From contig NZ_JBDZDR010000001.1 of the NCBI RefSeq assembly GCF_040049255.1, forward strand, positions 248,001 through 312,000: a DNA stretch of 64,000 nucleotides. The letters run 5' to 3'. Shown one piece after another: positions 28,973 to 37,690 of this stretch. Source of the DNA: Pseudaminobacter sp040049255 (GTDB taxonomy: Bacteria; Pseudomonadota; Alphaproteobacteria; Rhizobiales; Rhizobiaceae). Below the pieces are notes generated by a model, which saw only the letters and a program-made list of their open reading frames with translations, did not search any database and was not told the DNA's origin. The translations under genes were made by a program, and so were the position numbers. How positions within the stretch are numbered: position 1 is the stretch's first letter; every line of letters begins with the position of its first letter.

Positions 28973-29791
28973 CTATCTCCTGGCCGACAGATCGATGTGC
29001 CGCGCGCGCTTGCCGCGGAAGTAAGACTTCACCCACGGCTCCTCGCTGGCAAGCATGTTTTCGATCGTGCCTTCGATGAGCACTCTTTTCTTGCCGAGAA
29101 CGGCAATTCGGTCACACACAGTGAACAGACTATCGAGATCGTGTGTCACCATGTAGACGGTAAGACCCAGCGTGTCCCTCAGCTTGGACACGAGTTCGTC
29201 GAAGTCGGCCGCGCCGATGGGGTCCAGGCCCGAGGTCGGCTCGTCGAGAAATACAAGGTCAGGGTCAAGCGCCAGGGCGCGAGCCAGCGCCGCACGCTTG
29301 ATCATGCCGCCCGACAGTTCCGACGGGAACTTTTCTGCTGCATCGCGTGGAAGCCCCACCAGTTCCACCTTCAGGAGCGCCAGCTCGTCCATCAGCTTCT
29401 TCGGCAGGTCCAGATATTCGCGCATCGGAACCTGGACATTTTCCCGCACGGTCAGCGAGGAAAACAACGCGCCGTGCTGGAAAAGAACGCCAAGGCGCAT
29501 GTCCAGCCGCATTCGCTCCATGTCGGTGGCCTCGTCGACATCCACCCCGAAGAGCCTGATCGTGCCGGCGCGCTTCTTGGTAAGGCCGAGAACGGTGCGC
29601 AGCAGAACCGATTTGCCACTGCCGGACGCGCCGACAAAACCGAGGATCTCGCCGCGACGTATGTCCAGCGAAAGGTTCTCGAGTACGATGTTGTCGCCGA
29701 AACCGACGGTGACGCCGTGTGCCTCCAGAACGATCTCGCCGTCCGGGCGGCCGTATCCATTCACCTGGTCCGTAATCGTTTCCATGACCAT
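28973..29791 (-). CDS. mlaF: Lipid-transport ABC ATP-binding protein MlaF
   Basis: The 272-residue ATPase has Walker A GASGSGKS, the signature LSGGMIKRAALARAL, Walker B LVFLDEPTSGLDP and switch His in VTHDLDS. GMIKR in the signature is typical of MlaF-type ATPases. The ATG at 29791 (MVMETI) follows GAGG at a good distance; the next ATG two codons on is also possible. The open frame continues upstream into mlaE in another frame and is not coding there. Between mlaE and mlaD. Confidence 0.94.
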   Translation of the reverse strand: MVMETITDQVNGYGRPDGEIVLEAHGVTVGFGDNIVLENLSLDIRRGEILGFVGASGSGKSVLLRTVLGLTKKRAGTIRLFGVDVDEATDMERMRLDMRLGVLFQHGALFSSLTVRENVQVPMREYLDLPKKLMDELALLKVELVGLPRDAAEKFPSELSGGMIKRAALARALALDPDLVFLDEPTSGLDPIGAADFDELVSKLRDTLGLTVYMVTHDLDSLFTVCDRIAVLGKKRVLIEGTIENMLASEEPWVKSYFRGKRARHIDLSARR

Positions 29792-29802
29792 CGCCGCTCG
29801 CC

Positions 29803-30978
29803 TCAGAAGTTGATCGAAGCGAAGAAGATGGCAAATGCGCCATCCATGATGATGACAACGAAGATCGCCTTTACCACCGAGGCAGTCACGTGGCGCCCGA
29901 GCGACTCGGCACTGCCGCCGACCTTCAGCCCCTCTACGGAGGCAAGAATGCCGATGACCATGGCCATGAAAGGCGCTTTGATCAGCCCGGAAAAAATCGT
30001 GCTGAGGCTTATGCCGACACGCAACCGGTCGAGAAACGCGGTCGGCGTGATGTTCGAATAGAACCACGAGATCACGATCGCGCCGCCGAGTGCGGCGAAA
30101 TTGGCAATCACGGTCAGGCATGGCAGCGCGATAACCAGCGCAACAAGGCGCGGAAAGACCAGCACCCCGACAGGATTGAGCCCGATGACCTTGAGCGCGT
30201 CTACCTCCTCGCGCATTTTCATCGAGCCGATCTCGGCGGTGATGGCGCTGCCGGAACGGCCCGCCAGCATGATCGCCGTCATCAAGACGCCGAGTTCGCG
30301 CAGGATCAGGATGCCGACCAGGTCGACGACGAAGATGTCGGCGCCGAAATAGCGAAGCTGGTAGGCGCCCTGCTGGGCCACGATGCCGCCCACGATCGCC
30401 GACATCAGCACCACGACGGGCACTGCGCCCACGCCCATGCGGTCGATCTGGTGAAAGATCGCAGCCAGATTGACGGCATGGCCGCGGCCAAGCTTCAACT
30501 GCGCCCCGCGAATGGTGGAGCCCAAAATGTTCATGGAGGCGAGGAAGTCGTCGCGGATCGTGTAGACCGTGCGCCCGATCGCTTCCAGCGACGCTATGAC
30601 GAGGCCGGGCGGCTTGGGCCGTTCCACCTCCCCGCCCCGCCGCGAGGCATCGCGCACGGCGCCGAGAAGGATGGTGGCCTCTTCGCTCTCGCCGGTAAGC
30701 CTGACCTCGGCATTGCGCGCCTCCCGCGCAGCGATCAGCCTTTCAAGCAGCCAGGCGCCGGCAGTGTCGATCTTTTCGACCCCTGCAAGGTCGAGTACCA
30801 CGGGCTCGCTGTCCCTACGTGTTTCGAGGCGGCGCATCTCAGCATCGACCAGCGCGACCGTTCGCGTCGTCCAGGTGCCCGACAAGACATAGGCGCGCAC
30901 GCCGTCATGCTCCGCCTCGCCGATGAAGGGCGGCTGCTCTTTTGCGGTTTTCGCTTCGTCGGCAGCATTGATAGTCAT
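29803..30978 (-). CDS. mlaE: MlaE permease with fused N-terminal STAS domain
   Basis: The 391-residue product fuses two parts that are separate in E. coli: an MlaB-like STAS domain (about 20-110; VVLDLAGVEKIDTAGAWLLERL) and the MlaE permease (about 130-391) with about five membrane helices. The permease part has the motif ELGVLMTAIMLAGRSGSAITAEIGSMKMREEVDALKVIG, split here by family landmarks. It forms the inner-membrane core with MlaF. First gene of the operon. A perfect palindrome overlaps its start codon. Confidence 0.93.
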   Translation of the reverse strand: MTINAADEAKTAKEQPPFIGEAEHDGVRAYVLSGTWTTRTVALVDAEMRRLETRRDSEPVVLDLAGVEKIDTAGAWLLERLIAAREARNAEVRLTGESEEATILLGAVRDASRRGGEVERPKPPGLVIASLEAIGRTVYTIRDDFLASMNILGSTIRGAQLKLGRGHAVNLAAIFHQIDRMGVGAVPVVVLMSAIVGGIVAQQGAYQLRYFGADIFVVDLVGILILRELGVLMTAIMLAGRSGSAITAEIGSMKMREEVDALKVIGLNPVGVLVFPRLVALVIALPCLTVIANFAALGGAIVISWFYSNITPTAFLDRLRVGISLSTIFSGLIKAPFMAMVIGILASVEGLKVGGSAESLGRHVTASVVKAIFVVIIMDGAFAIFFASINF

Positions 30979-30991
30979 GACAGCCTGTCAT
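30977..30991. promoter_or_regulatory. Palindrome at the mlaE start, candidate operator
   Basis: ATGACAG-C-CTGTCAT, 7-bp arms around one base, overlaps the mlaE start codon and lies in the 76-bp region between mlaE and the divergent epimerase gene. More TGTCA/GTCA half sites follow at about 30996 and 31010. The placement fits a regulator binding site; the regulator is unknown. Confidence 0.4.
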
Positions 30992-31054
30992 ATCCCGTCA
31001 TCGAGGCTCTGTCACTTTTTCAGCTTTGCCGGTCCAAGAATTTGGAGAAAAAAC

Positions 31055-32038
31055 ATGCCGCGTGTCCTTTCGGTCAATGCCGAGTGCTTTCCGATCGCCG
31101 GCACCTTTACCATCTCGCGCGGCTCGAAGACCGAGGCCGAGGTGATCGTCTGCGAGATTGCCGACGGGCCGGCCGTCGGCCGTGGCGAATGCGTGCCCTA
31201 CAAGCGCTATGGCGAGACGATGGAAAGTGTGCGCGAGGCGATCGAAGCGATGGCGCCCCGGATTGCGGCGGGCATGGACCGCAACGCCCTCATGAAGTCG
31301 ATGGCAGCGGGCGCAGCCCGCAACGCCATTGATTGCGCGCTGTGGGATCTGGAAGCGAAGCTCTCTGGAGTACCCGTCTGGCAGACCATTTCCCGCGCGA
31401 AGCCGCAGCCGCTGGAAACGGCTTACACCCTGTCGCTCTCAAGCCCTGAAGCCATGGCCGCCCAAGCCGCTGAAAATGCCTGGCGCCCGCTGCTGAAGGT
31501 CAAGATCGGCAGCGACAATGATATCGCGCGCATCGAGGCGGTGCGGAAGGCTGCACCCGACAGCCGCATCATCCTCGACGCCAATGAAGGCTGGAACGAC
31601 GAAAACATCCGGCAGAACCTGGCGCTGGCGGCCGATCTCGGCATCGCGTTGATCGAGCAGCCGCTTCCGGCGGGCAAGGACGGGATCCTGCGCGACATTC
31701 CGCACCCCGTGCCGATCTGCGCCGACGAGAGCGGCCACGGCATCGAAGATCTGGCATCGCTGGTCGGTCTCTACGACGCCATCAACATCAAGCTGGATAA
31801 GACCGGTGGGCTGACAGAGGCCTTGCAATTGCGCGACCGCGCACGCGAACTCGGCTTCTCGGTCATGGTCGGCTGCATGGTCGGCACGTCGCTGGCAATG
31901 GCGCCAGCCGTGCTGCTGGCGCAGGGTGCCGATTTCGTCGACCTGGACGGGCCGCTGCTGCTCGCGCGCGACCGCGAGCCGGGTCTGGTCTACGAAGGCT
32001 CTCTGGTGTCACCGCCCCAGGCGGCCCTTTGGGGCTGA
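31055..32038 (+). CDS. Enolase-superfamily epimerase/racemase (dipeptide epimerase or DgcA type)
   Basis: The 327-residue product is an enolase-superfamily enzyme of the muconate-lactonizing branch. It has the N-terminal capping domain, a KxK-type base region (LLKVKIGSD), metal ligands in ILDANEGW, ALIEQPL and ICADESG, and the second lysine in INIKLDKTGGL. This set fits L-Ala-D/L-Glu epimerases, which recycle peptidoglycan peptides. In alphaproteobacteria close relatives are annotated as the N-acetyl-D-glutamate racemase DgcA; no DUF1611 (DgcN) partner is adjacent, so I leave it open. The ATG at 31055 follows TTTGGAGAA. The 3' end overlaps the converging MFS gene by 30 bases. Confidence 0.85.
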   Translation: MPRVLSVNAECFPIAGTFTISRGSKTEAEVIVCEIADGPAVGRGECVPYKRYGETMESVREAIEAMAPRIAAGMDRNALMKSMAAGAARNAIDCALWDLEAKLSGVPVWQTISRAKPQPLETAYTLSLSSPEAMAAQAAENAWRPLLKVKIGSDNDIARIEAVRKAAPDSRIILDANEGWNDENIRQNLALAADLGIALIEQPLPAGKDGILRDIPHPVPICADESGHGIEDLASLVGLYDAINIKLDKTGGLTEALQLRDRARELGFSVMVGCMVGTSLAMAPAVLLAQGADFVDLDGPLLLARDREPGLVYEGSLVSPPQAALWG

Positions 32039-33226
32039 GCGCGCCGCCAGGCAGATGAAAGCGATGCCCAGCGCCGCCACCGCCACCATCACATAAAAGC
32101 CGCCGACACCGAGCTGTTCGTAGAGCAGGCCGGAAAACAGCGTGACCGTTGCCATGGAGAAGCCGCTGGCGAAGAAAGCAATGCCTTGCGCCGCGCCCAT
32201 GCGTTCTTCAACCACCGTCTCGGCGATCATCTTTTGCACCCCGATCAAGATCAGGCCGGTGGAGATGGAATGCAGCGTCTGCGACGCGAAGAAGCCGGCG
32301 ACACCCGCGCCCAGCGGCCAGATCAGCGGAAATGAGGCCCAGCGCAGCATTGCCGCCACACCGGCCATCACCAGCAAGACGACGGGGCGCATATGGCCGA
32401 AGACCCTCGTGAAAACCATGAACATGGCAACCTCGGCCACCACGCCCCAGGCCCATAGCAGGCCGACCAGCGTTTCGCTGATGCCGATCGACTTCCAGTA
32501 GATGGACACGAAGCCATAGAGAAAGCCGTGGCTGGATACGATGATGCCCGCTCCTATGACGAAGAACAGGAAATAGGCATTGAGGAGCTTCGGCGCGACC
32601 TCCTGGAGTTCAGCCGCCGACAACGGCGAAGCACGCCGCGGGCGCCCGAGTCGCGGAGCAAAGCACACGACAACCAGTATCGCGGCAAGACCGCCGGTGA
32701 TCATCGCGGGAACGGCGTCCGCTCCATAGACTGATAGCACGGCACCGCCAGCGAGGTTGGCGGCCAGGAAGGCGATGGAGCCCCAGATCCGCATCCCGGC
32801 ATAGTTCGCACCGAAGCGCCGAACGCCCGAGAGCGCGAGCGAATCGGCCAATGGCGTGTGCGGGGTCCAGAACACGGCCAGAACCAGGGACACCAGCAGC
32901 ACGGTCAGATAGTCGGGCTCCAGAAAGTAGCCCGAAGACAGCATCAGCGCGGCAGCTACCGTCAGAATCAGGACATTGGCGCGGTCGTTCGCCTTGTCTG
33001 CCAGGCTCGTGATGAATGGCGTGGTCAAGACACGCAGGAACATCGGTGCCGACAGTATGATTGCGATGTGGCCGGCATCGAATCCCTTGGTTTCCAGCCA
33101 CAGCGGAAAATACGGAAGGTGCACGCCCACCGGTACGAAGACCATCAGGTAGATGAGCGATATCCGCAGTTCGAAATAGCGCGGCTTCACGAACTGGGCC
33201 GCAGTGAGCGTTTGCGACGACGACAT
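32009..33226 (-). CDS. MFS transporter, phenylpropionate permease (HcaT)-like family
   Basis: The 405-residue product has about 12 membrane helices and matches the MFS_1-like/HcaT family: ISLIYLMVFVPVGVHLPYFPLWLE in the first helix, ILSAPMFLRVLTTPFITSLADKAN, and GFLYGFVSIYWKSIGISE. Substrate unknown; phenylpropionate import is not implied. I use ATG 33226; an in-frame ATG at 33256 would add ten residues, and neither has a good ribosome binding site. Its last 30 bases overlap the 3' end of the epimerase gene. Confidence 0.82.
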   Translation of the reverse strand: MSSSQTLTAAQFVKPRYFELRISLIYLMVFVPVGVHLPYFPLWLETKGFDAGHIAIILSAPMFLRVLTTPFITSLADKANDRANVLILTVAAALMLSSGYFLEPDYLTVLLVSLVLAVFWTPHTPLADSLALSGVRRFGANYAGMRIWGSIAFLAANLAGGAVLSVYGADAVPAMITGGLAAILVVVCFAPRLGRPRRASPLSAAELQEVAPKLLNAYFLFFVIGAGIIVSSHGFLYGFVSIYWKSIGISETLVGLLWAWGVVAEVAMFMVFTRVFGHMRPVVLLVMAGVAAMLRWASFPLIWPLGAGVAGFFASQTLHSISTGLILIGVQKMIAETVVEERMGAAQGIAFFASGFSMATVTLFSGLLYEQLGVGGFYVMVAVAALGIAFICLAARSAPKGRLGR

Positions 33227-33355
33227 GGAGGGGGCGATCCAGAAAGCGCGACTCATGCGAAATGGGATCGGTCACGCTGCTGCCCCATAGCATGGGGACA
33301 CCACCGGGCAAACAGCGCCGCCGATTTCGGGCCGGGCGGCGCGGTGGGAGCGGCG

Positions 33356-34099
33356 TCAGGCTGCCTTGCCGATGGCCTCTTCCATCTCGGCCGGCACGCG
33401 GAGCGGCTTGCGGCGTACTGGCCGGGCGATCGCCTGCGGCCAGTGGACGATCTCCATCGACCCGTCGAAATGCTCGACCACCGCAGTGCAGCTCTCCACC
33501 CAGTCGCCGGTGTTGACATAGCGCACGTCGCCGAAATCCTCGATCGCGGCGTGGTGAATATGCCCGCAGATCACGCCATCGACATCCGAACGTCGAGCCT
33601 CATCGGCCAAGACGTCCTGGAACGAGCCAATGAAATTGACCGCCTTCTTGACCTTCACCTTCGCCCAGGAAGAGAACGACCAATAGGGCATGCCGAGCCA
33701 CTGACGCAGCCGCGTCACCATCCGATTGACCATGATGGCCATGTCGTAGGCCTTGTCGCCCAGATAGGCGAGCCAGCGCGCATTGTGCACGACCATGTCG
33801 AACTGGTCGCCATGGATGACCAGATAGCTCTTGCCGTCGGCGGCTTTGTGAATCGCCCGGTCGGCAACGACGATGCCGCCGAAATGAACACCCTGGAACA
33901 TCCGCAGGAATTCGTCGTGATTGCCCGCTATGTAGATGATCTTCGTGCCCTTGCGCGCGTGGCGTAGCAGCTTCTGCACGACGTCATTGTGGCTTTGCGG
34001 CCAGTGCCAGGACCGCCGCAGCCGCCAGCCATCGACAATGTCGCCAACAAGGTAGATCGTTTCCGCTTCGTGGTGGCGCAGGAAGTCGATCAGAAACAC
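33356..34099 (-). CDS. Metallophosphoesterase, LpxH-like (UDP-2,3-diacylglucosamine diphosphatase family); start unresolved
   Basis: The visible frame from GTG 34099 encodes 247 residues with most calcineurin-like metal motifs: VGDIVDGWRLRRSW, AGNHDEFLR, VIHGDQFD and CGHIHHA. LpxH-type enzymes cleave UDP-2,3-diacylglucosamine in lipid A synthesis. The first metal motif, SDVHLGS, is encoded in the same frame upstream (about 34120-34136), and the homology continues to about 34160. Yet between the in-frame TAG at 34208-34210 and 34099 there is no ATG, GTG or TTG. Starting at 34099 would remove a metal-binding Asp and His. Either a rare start codon is used (an ATC at 34177 follows GGAACAG), or a one-base indel hides a start. 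Confidence 0.75.
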   Translation of the reverse strand: MFLIDFLRHHEAETIYLVGDIVDGWRLRRSWHWPQSHNDVVQKLLRHARKGTKIIYIAGNHDEFLRMFQGVHFGGIVVADRAIHKAADGKSYLVIHGDQFDMVVHNARWLAYLGDKAYDMAIMVNRMVTRLRQWLGMPYWSFSSWAKVKVKKAVNFIGSFQDVLADEARRSDVDGVICGHIHHAAIEDFGDVRYVNTGDWVESCTAVVEHFDGSMEIVHWPQAIARPVRRKPLRVPAEMEEAIGKAA

Positions 34100-34295
34100 C
34101 GCCTTGGCCGCTTTGGAGCCGAGATGGACATCGGAAATGAACAGGGTGCGGAATTTGCGTGGCGCTTCGCCGGGGATGGGCTTCTGTTCCGTTGCTGTCG
34201 CGCAAGCCTATGAAGCCCCCATGCAACAGGCGTATGACGGTTGCGGTTTTTGCCACGCAAGCTAGGTTCGCAACCCTGCAGAGGAGAAGCAAATC

Positions 34296-35075
34296 ATGGA
34301 TCTCGGCATTCGAGGAAAGACGGCCATCGTCTGTGCGTCGAGCCGCGGGCTGGGCCGCGGTTGCGCAACGGCGCTGGCCGAGGCGGGCTGCAACCTCGTG
34401 GTCAACGGTCGCGACCCGGCGGCCCTTGCGGCAACCGCACGCGAGCTTCGGGACCGGTTCGGCGTAGACGTCATCGAGATTGCAGGCAATGTCGCGGACC
34501 CTGCCGTTCAGAAGGATCTGCTCGCCGCCGCGCCTGCGCCGGACATCCTGGTCAACAACAATGGCGGGCCGCCGCCGCGCCCGCTGCGCGAACTCGACCG
34601 CCAGAAAATTCTCGAAGGCGTCACCAACAACATGGTCACGCCGATCGAACTCGTGCAGGCAGTGATTGACGGCATGGCCGAGCGCGGCTTCGGGCGCATC
34701 GTCAACATCACGTCCCTGTCGGTCTATGTCCCGATACCGGGACTGGACCTGTCGTCAGGCGCGCGCGCCGGGCTCACCTCGTTCCTGGCAGGCGTGGCAC
34801 GCACGGTCGCAAGCCAGAACGTCACCATCAACAACCTGCTGCCCGGCAAGCTCGACACCGATCGCCTACGCACCACGCATGGAACGGGCGTAGAGGAAAC
34901 CCCGGAAGCCGCGCGCGAGCGCAAGCTGCGGCTGAGCGCGGACATACCGGCCAAGCGCCTCGGCACGCCGGAAGAATTCGGCCAGATCTGCGCCTTCCTA
35001 TGCTCGGCGCATGCGGGCTATATTACCGGGCAGAACATTCCGGTGGATGGCGGCCTGTATGTCAGCGCGTTTTGA
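34296..35075 (+). CDS. SDR family oxidoreductase with atypical active site
   Basis: The 259-residue product is a classical-length short-chain dehydrogenase: cofactor motif ASSRGLGRG, NNNGGPPP in place of NNAG, and C-terminal ITGQNIPVDGG. The catalytic YxxxK is missing: the position reads SSGAR (in LDLSSGARAGL), so Tyr is Ser and Lys is Arg; the preceding Ser is kept in NITSLSV. A subgroup of SDRs resembling beta-ketoacyl-ACP reductase shares such changes, so it may bind NAD(P) without classical catalysis. Start at ATG 34296 after GAGGAGAAG. Substrate unknown. Confidence 0.83.
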   Translation: MDLGIRGKTAIVCASSRGLGRGCATALAEAGCNLVVNGRDPAALAATARELRDRFGVDVIEIAGNVADPAVQKDLLAAAPAPDILVNNNGGPPPRPLRELDRQKILEGVTNNMVTPIELVQAVIDGMAERGFGRIVNITSLSVYVPIPGLDLSSGARAGLTSFLAGVARTVASQNVTINNLLPGKLDTDRLRTTHGTGVEETPEAARERKLRLSADIPAKRLGTPEEFGQICAFLCSAHAGYITGQNIPVDGGLYVSAF

Positions 35076-35241
35076 CGCGACGACACACATCTGACTCAAT
35101 TGGCGAAATAGTGGTTCCAAGCAATTGGAATCACTGGAATTATCGATCCCACGCCTTTCCGACCACTCGACGATGTCTGAAAGACGGATTGCTAGGGCAA
35201 AAGGCGGTCGAATGCGACCGTGCGCGGGGTAAGCGGCGGAA

Positions 35242-37569
35242 ATGGACATGGAAACAGACAACACCAAACGCTCCGACCTCGATGAGGCGGCGCTGTTCTT
35301 CCACAAATATCCGGTAGCGGGAAAGCTGGAGATCCAGGCCACCAAGCCGCTTGGCAACCAGCGCGACCTGGCGCTCGCCTATTCGCCCGGCGTGGCAGCC
35401 CCCTGCCTTGCAATCCGCGACGAGCCGGCCACCGCGGCCGACTATACGGCGCGCGCGAACCTTGTGGGCGTGATTTCCAACGGCACTGCTGTTCTGGGCC
35501 TCGGCAATATCGGCCCGCTGGCCTCCAAGCCGGTGATGGAGGGCAAGGCCGTCCTGTTCAAGAAATTCGCAGGCATCGACGTGTTCGATATCGAGATCGA
35601 CGCGCCGGAAATCGAGCGCATGGTGGAGACCATCTCGGCGCTGGAACCCACATTCGGCGGCATCAACCTGGAAGACATCAAGGCGCCCGAATGCTTCGAA
35701 GTGGAAGAGCGCCTCAAGGAGCGGATGCGCATTCCGGTCTTCCATGACGACCAGCACGGAACCGCCATCATCGTCGCAGCCGCTGTCCTAAACGGGCTGG
35801 AACTCGCCGGCAAGAAGATCGAGGACGTCAAGATCGTCACCTCCGGCGCGGGCGCTGCAGCTCTTGCCTGCCTCAACCTGCTGGTCTCGCTCGGCGCGAA
35901 GATCGAGAACATCTGGGTCACCGACCGCTACGGCGTCGCCTACAAGGGGCGCGTCGAAGAGATGGACCGCTGGAAGGCCCCCTACGTCAAGGACACCAAC
36001 GCGCGCACGCTGGACGACGTCATCGGCGGCACCGACGTTTTCCTTGGGCTGTCGGCCGCCGGCGTGCTGCGCCCTGAACTGCTGCAGCACATGGCGGAAA
36101 AGCCGCTGATCCTGGCGCTGGCCAACCCGACCCCCGAGATCATGCCCGAGGTAGCGCGTGCGGCACGGCCCGACGCAATGATCTGCACCGGCCGTTCCGA
36201 CTTCCCGAACCAGGTCAACAACGTCCTCTGCTTCCCCTACATCTTCCGCGGTGCGCTGGATTGCGGCGCGAGCGCGATCAACGAAGAGATGAAGCTGGCC
36301 GCCGTGCGTGCCATTGCCGGACTGGCCCGCGAGGAGCCTTCCGACGTCGCGGCCCGCGCCTATTCCGGCGAGACGCCGACTTTCGGACCTGACTTCCTGA
36401 TCCCCTCGCCCTTCGATCCACGTCTCATCCTGCGGATCGCTCCGGCGGTTGCGAAGGCCGCCTGCGACAGCGGCGTGGCCACGCGTCCCATCACCGACTT
36501 CCCGGCCTATATCGATCGCCTGAACCGCTTCGTGTTCCGCTCAGGCCTGGTCATGAAGCCGGTATTCGCAGCGGCGAAGACCTCGTCGGCCAAGCGCGTG
36601 ATCTATGCCGATGGCGAGGACGAGCGCGTTTTGCGGGCCGCGCAGGTGGTTCTGGAGGAAGGCATCGCGCAGCCGATCCTGATCGGTCGCCCAAGCGTGG
36701 TGGACACGCGGCTGCGGCGCTACGGCCTGCGCATTCGCGCCGGCACCGACTTCGAGCTGATCAACCCCGAGGACGATCCGCGCTACCGCGACTATGTCGA
36801 CCTGATGATCCAGCTTGGCGGGCGGCGCGGCATCACCCAGGAAGCCGCCCGCACCATGGTGCGCACCGACACCACCGCGATCGCCGCGCTGGCGACCCGC
36901 CGCGGCGATGCCGATGCGATGATCTGCGGCCTCGAAGGCCGCTTCGCGCGGCACCTGCGCAATGTCACCCTGATCATCGGCGCGCGCGAGGGTGTGCGCC
37001 ATCGCGACCTGTCGACGCTGTCGATGCTCATTTCGAGCCGTGGCGTGATCTTCCTCACCGACACCTATGTCACCGTCGACCCGAGTGCGGAAGAAATCGC
37101 CGAAATGACCATCCTGGCAGCCGAACAGATCAGGCGCTTCGGCATCGAGCCAAAGGCGGCGCTGCTGTCGCATTCGAATTTCGGCTCGCGGGACACACCC
37201 AGCGCCCTGAAGATGCGGGAAGCCGCGGCCATCCTGAAGAAGGTCGCACCGGATCTTGAGAGCGACGGCGAAATGCATGCGGATTCGGCCCTTGCCGAAC
37301 ATCTGCGGCAGAGGGTCTATCCACACTCCACGCTGAAGGGCGAGGCCAATCTGCTGGTGTTCCCGAACCTCGATTCGGCCAACATCACTCTTACCGCCGT
37401 GAAGCAGATGATGGATGCCCTGCATGTCGGGCCGATCCTTCTGGGCGCGGCGCAGCCGGCGCATATCCTCACGCCTTCGGTTACGTCGCGCGGTGTCGTC
37501 AACATGACGGCGCTGGCAGTGGTCGAAGCCTCGCACAAGGCGCAAGCAACCATGGCTAACTCGGACTGA
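35242..37569 (+). CDS. maeB: NADP-dependent malic enzyme with C-terminal phosphotransacetylase-like domain
   Basis: The 775-residue product is the bacterial two-domain malic enzyme. Residues about 1-430 decarboxylate malate to pyruvate and make NADPH (YSPGVAAPC, GLGNIGPLASKPVMEGK, FHDDQHGTA, TSGAGAAALA). Residues about 445-775 resemble phosphate acetyltransferase (VIYADGEDERVLRAAQ, GLEGRFARHL, GEANLLVFPNLDSANI). In rhizobia the second domain has no shown acetyltransferase activity but affects oligomerisation and acetyl-CoA control. Start at ATG 35242; ATG 35248 is possible. Single gene, with 166 bp upstream. Confidence 0.96.
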   Translation: MDMETDNTKRSDLDEAALFFHKYPVAGKLEIQATKPLGNQRDLALAYSPGVAAPCLAIRDEPATAADYTARANLVGVISNGTAVLGLGNIGPLASKPVMEGKAVLFKKFAGIDVFDIEIDAPEIERMVETISALEPTFGGINLEDIKAPECFEVEERLKERMRIPVFHDDQHGTAIIVAAAVLNGLELAGKKIEDVKIVTSGAGAAALACLNLLVSLGAKIENIWVTDRYGVAYKGRVEEMDRWKAPYVKDTNARTLDDVIGGTDVFLGLSAAGVLRPELLQHMAEKPLILALANPTPEIMPEVARAARPDAMICTGRSDFPNQVNNVLCFPYIFRGALDCGASAINEEMKLAAVRAIAGLAREEPSDVAARAYSGETPTFGPDFLIPSPFDPRLILRIAPAVAKAACDSGVATRPITDFPAYIDRLNRFVFRSGLVMKPVFAAAKTSSAKRVIYADGEDERVLRAAQVVLEEGIAQPILIGRPSVVDTRLRRYGLRIRAGTDFELINPEDDPRYRDYVDLMIQLGGRRGITQEAARTMVRTDTTAIAALATRRGDADAMICGLEGRFARHLRNVTLIIGAREGVRHRDLSTLSMLISSRGVIFLTDTYVTVDPSAEEIAEMTILAAEQIRRFGIEPKAALLSHSNFGSRDTPSALKMREAAAILKKVAPDLESDGEMHADSALAEHLRQRVYPHSTLKGEANLLVFPNLDSANITLTAVKQMMDALHVGPILLGAAQPAHILTPSVTSRGVVNMTALAVVEASHKAQATMANSD

Positions 37570-37690
37570 CAGCGTCAGTCCCGCACGGGCAGGACCAAAC
37601 TGCAAACAGGCAGTTAACCTGCTCGTGCTAGTCGGAGGCGGATTTTCGCCGGCTGCCCGGCAGCCGGCCAAGTTGAGTTTCTTGGGGTAC

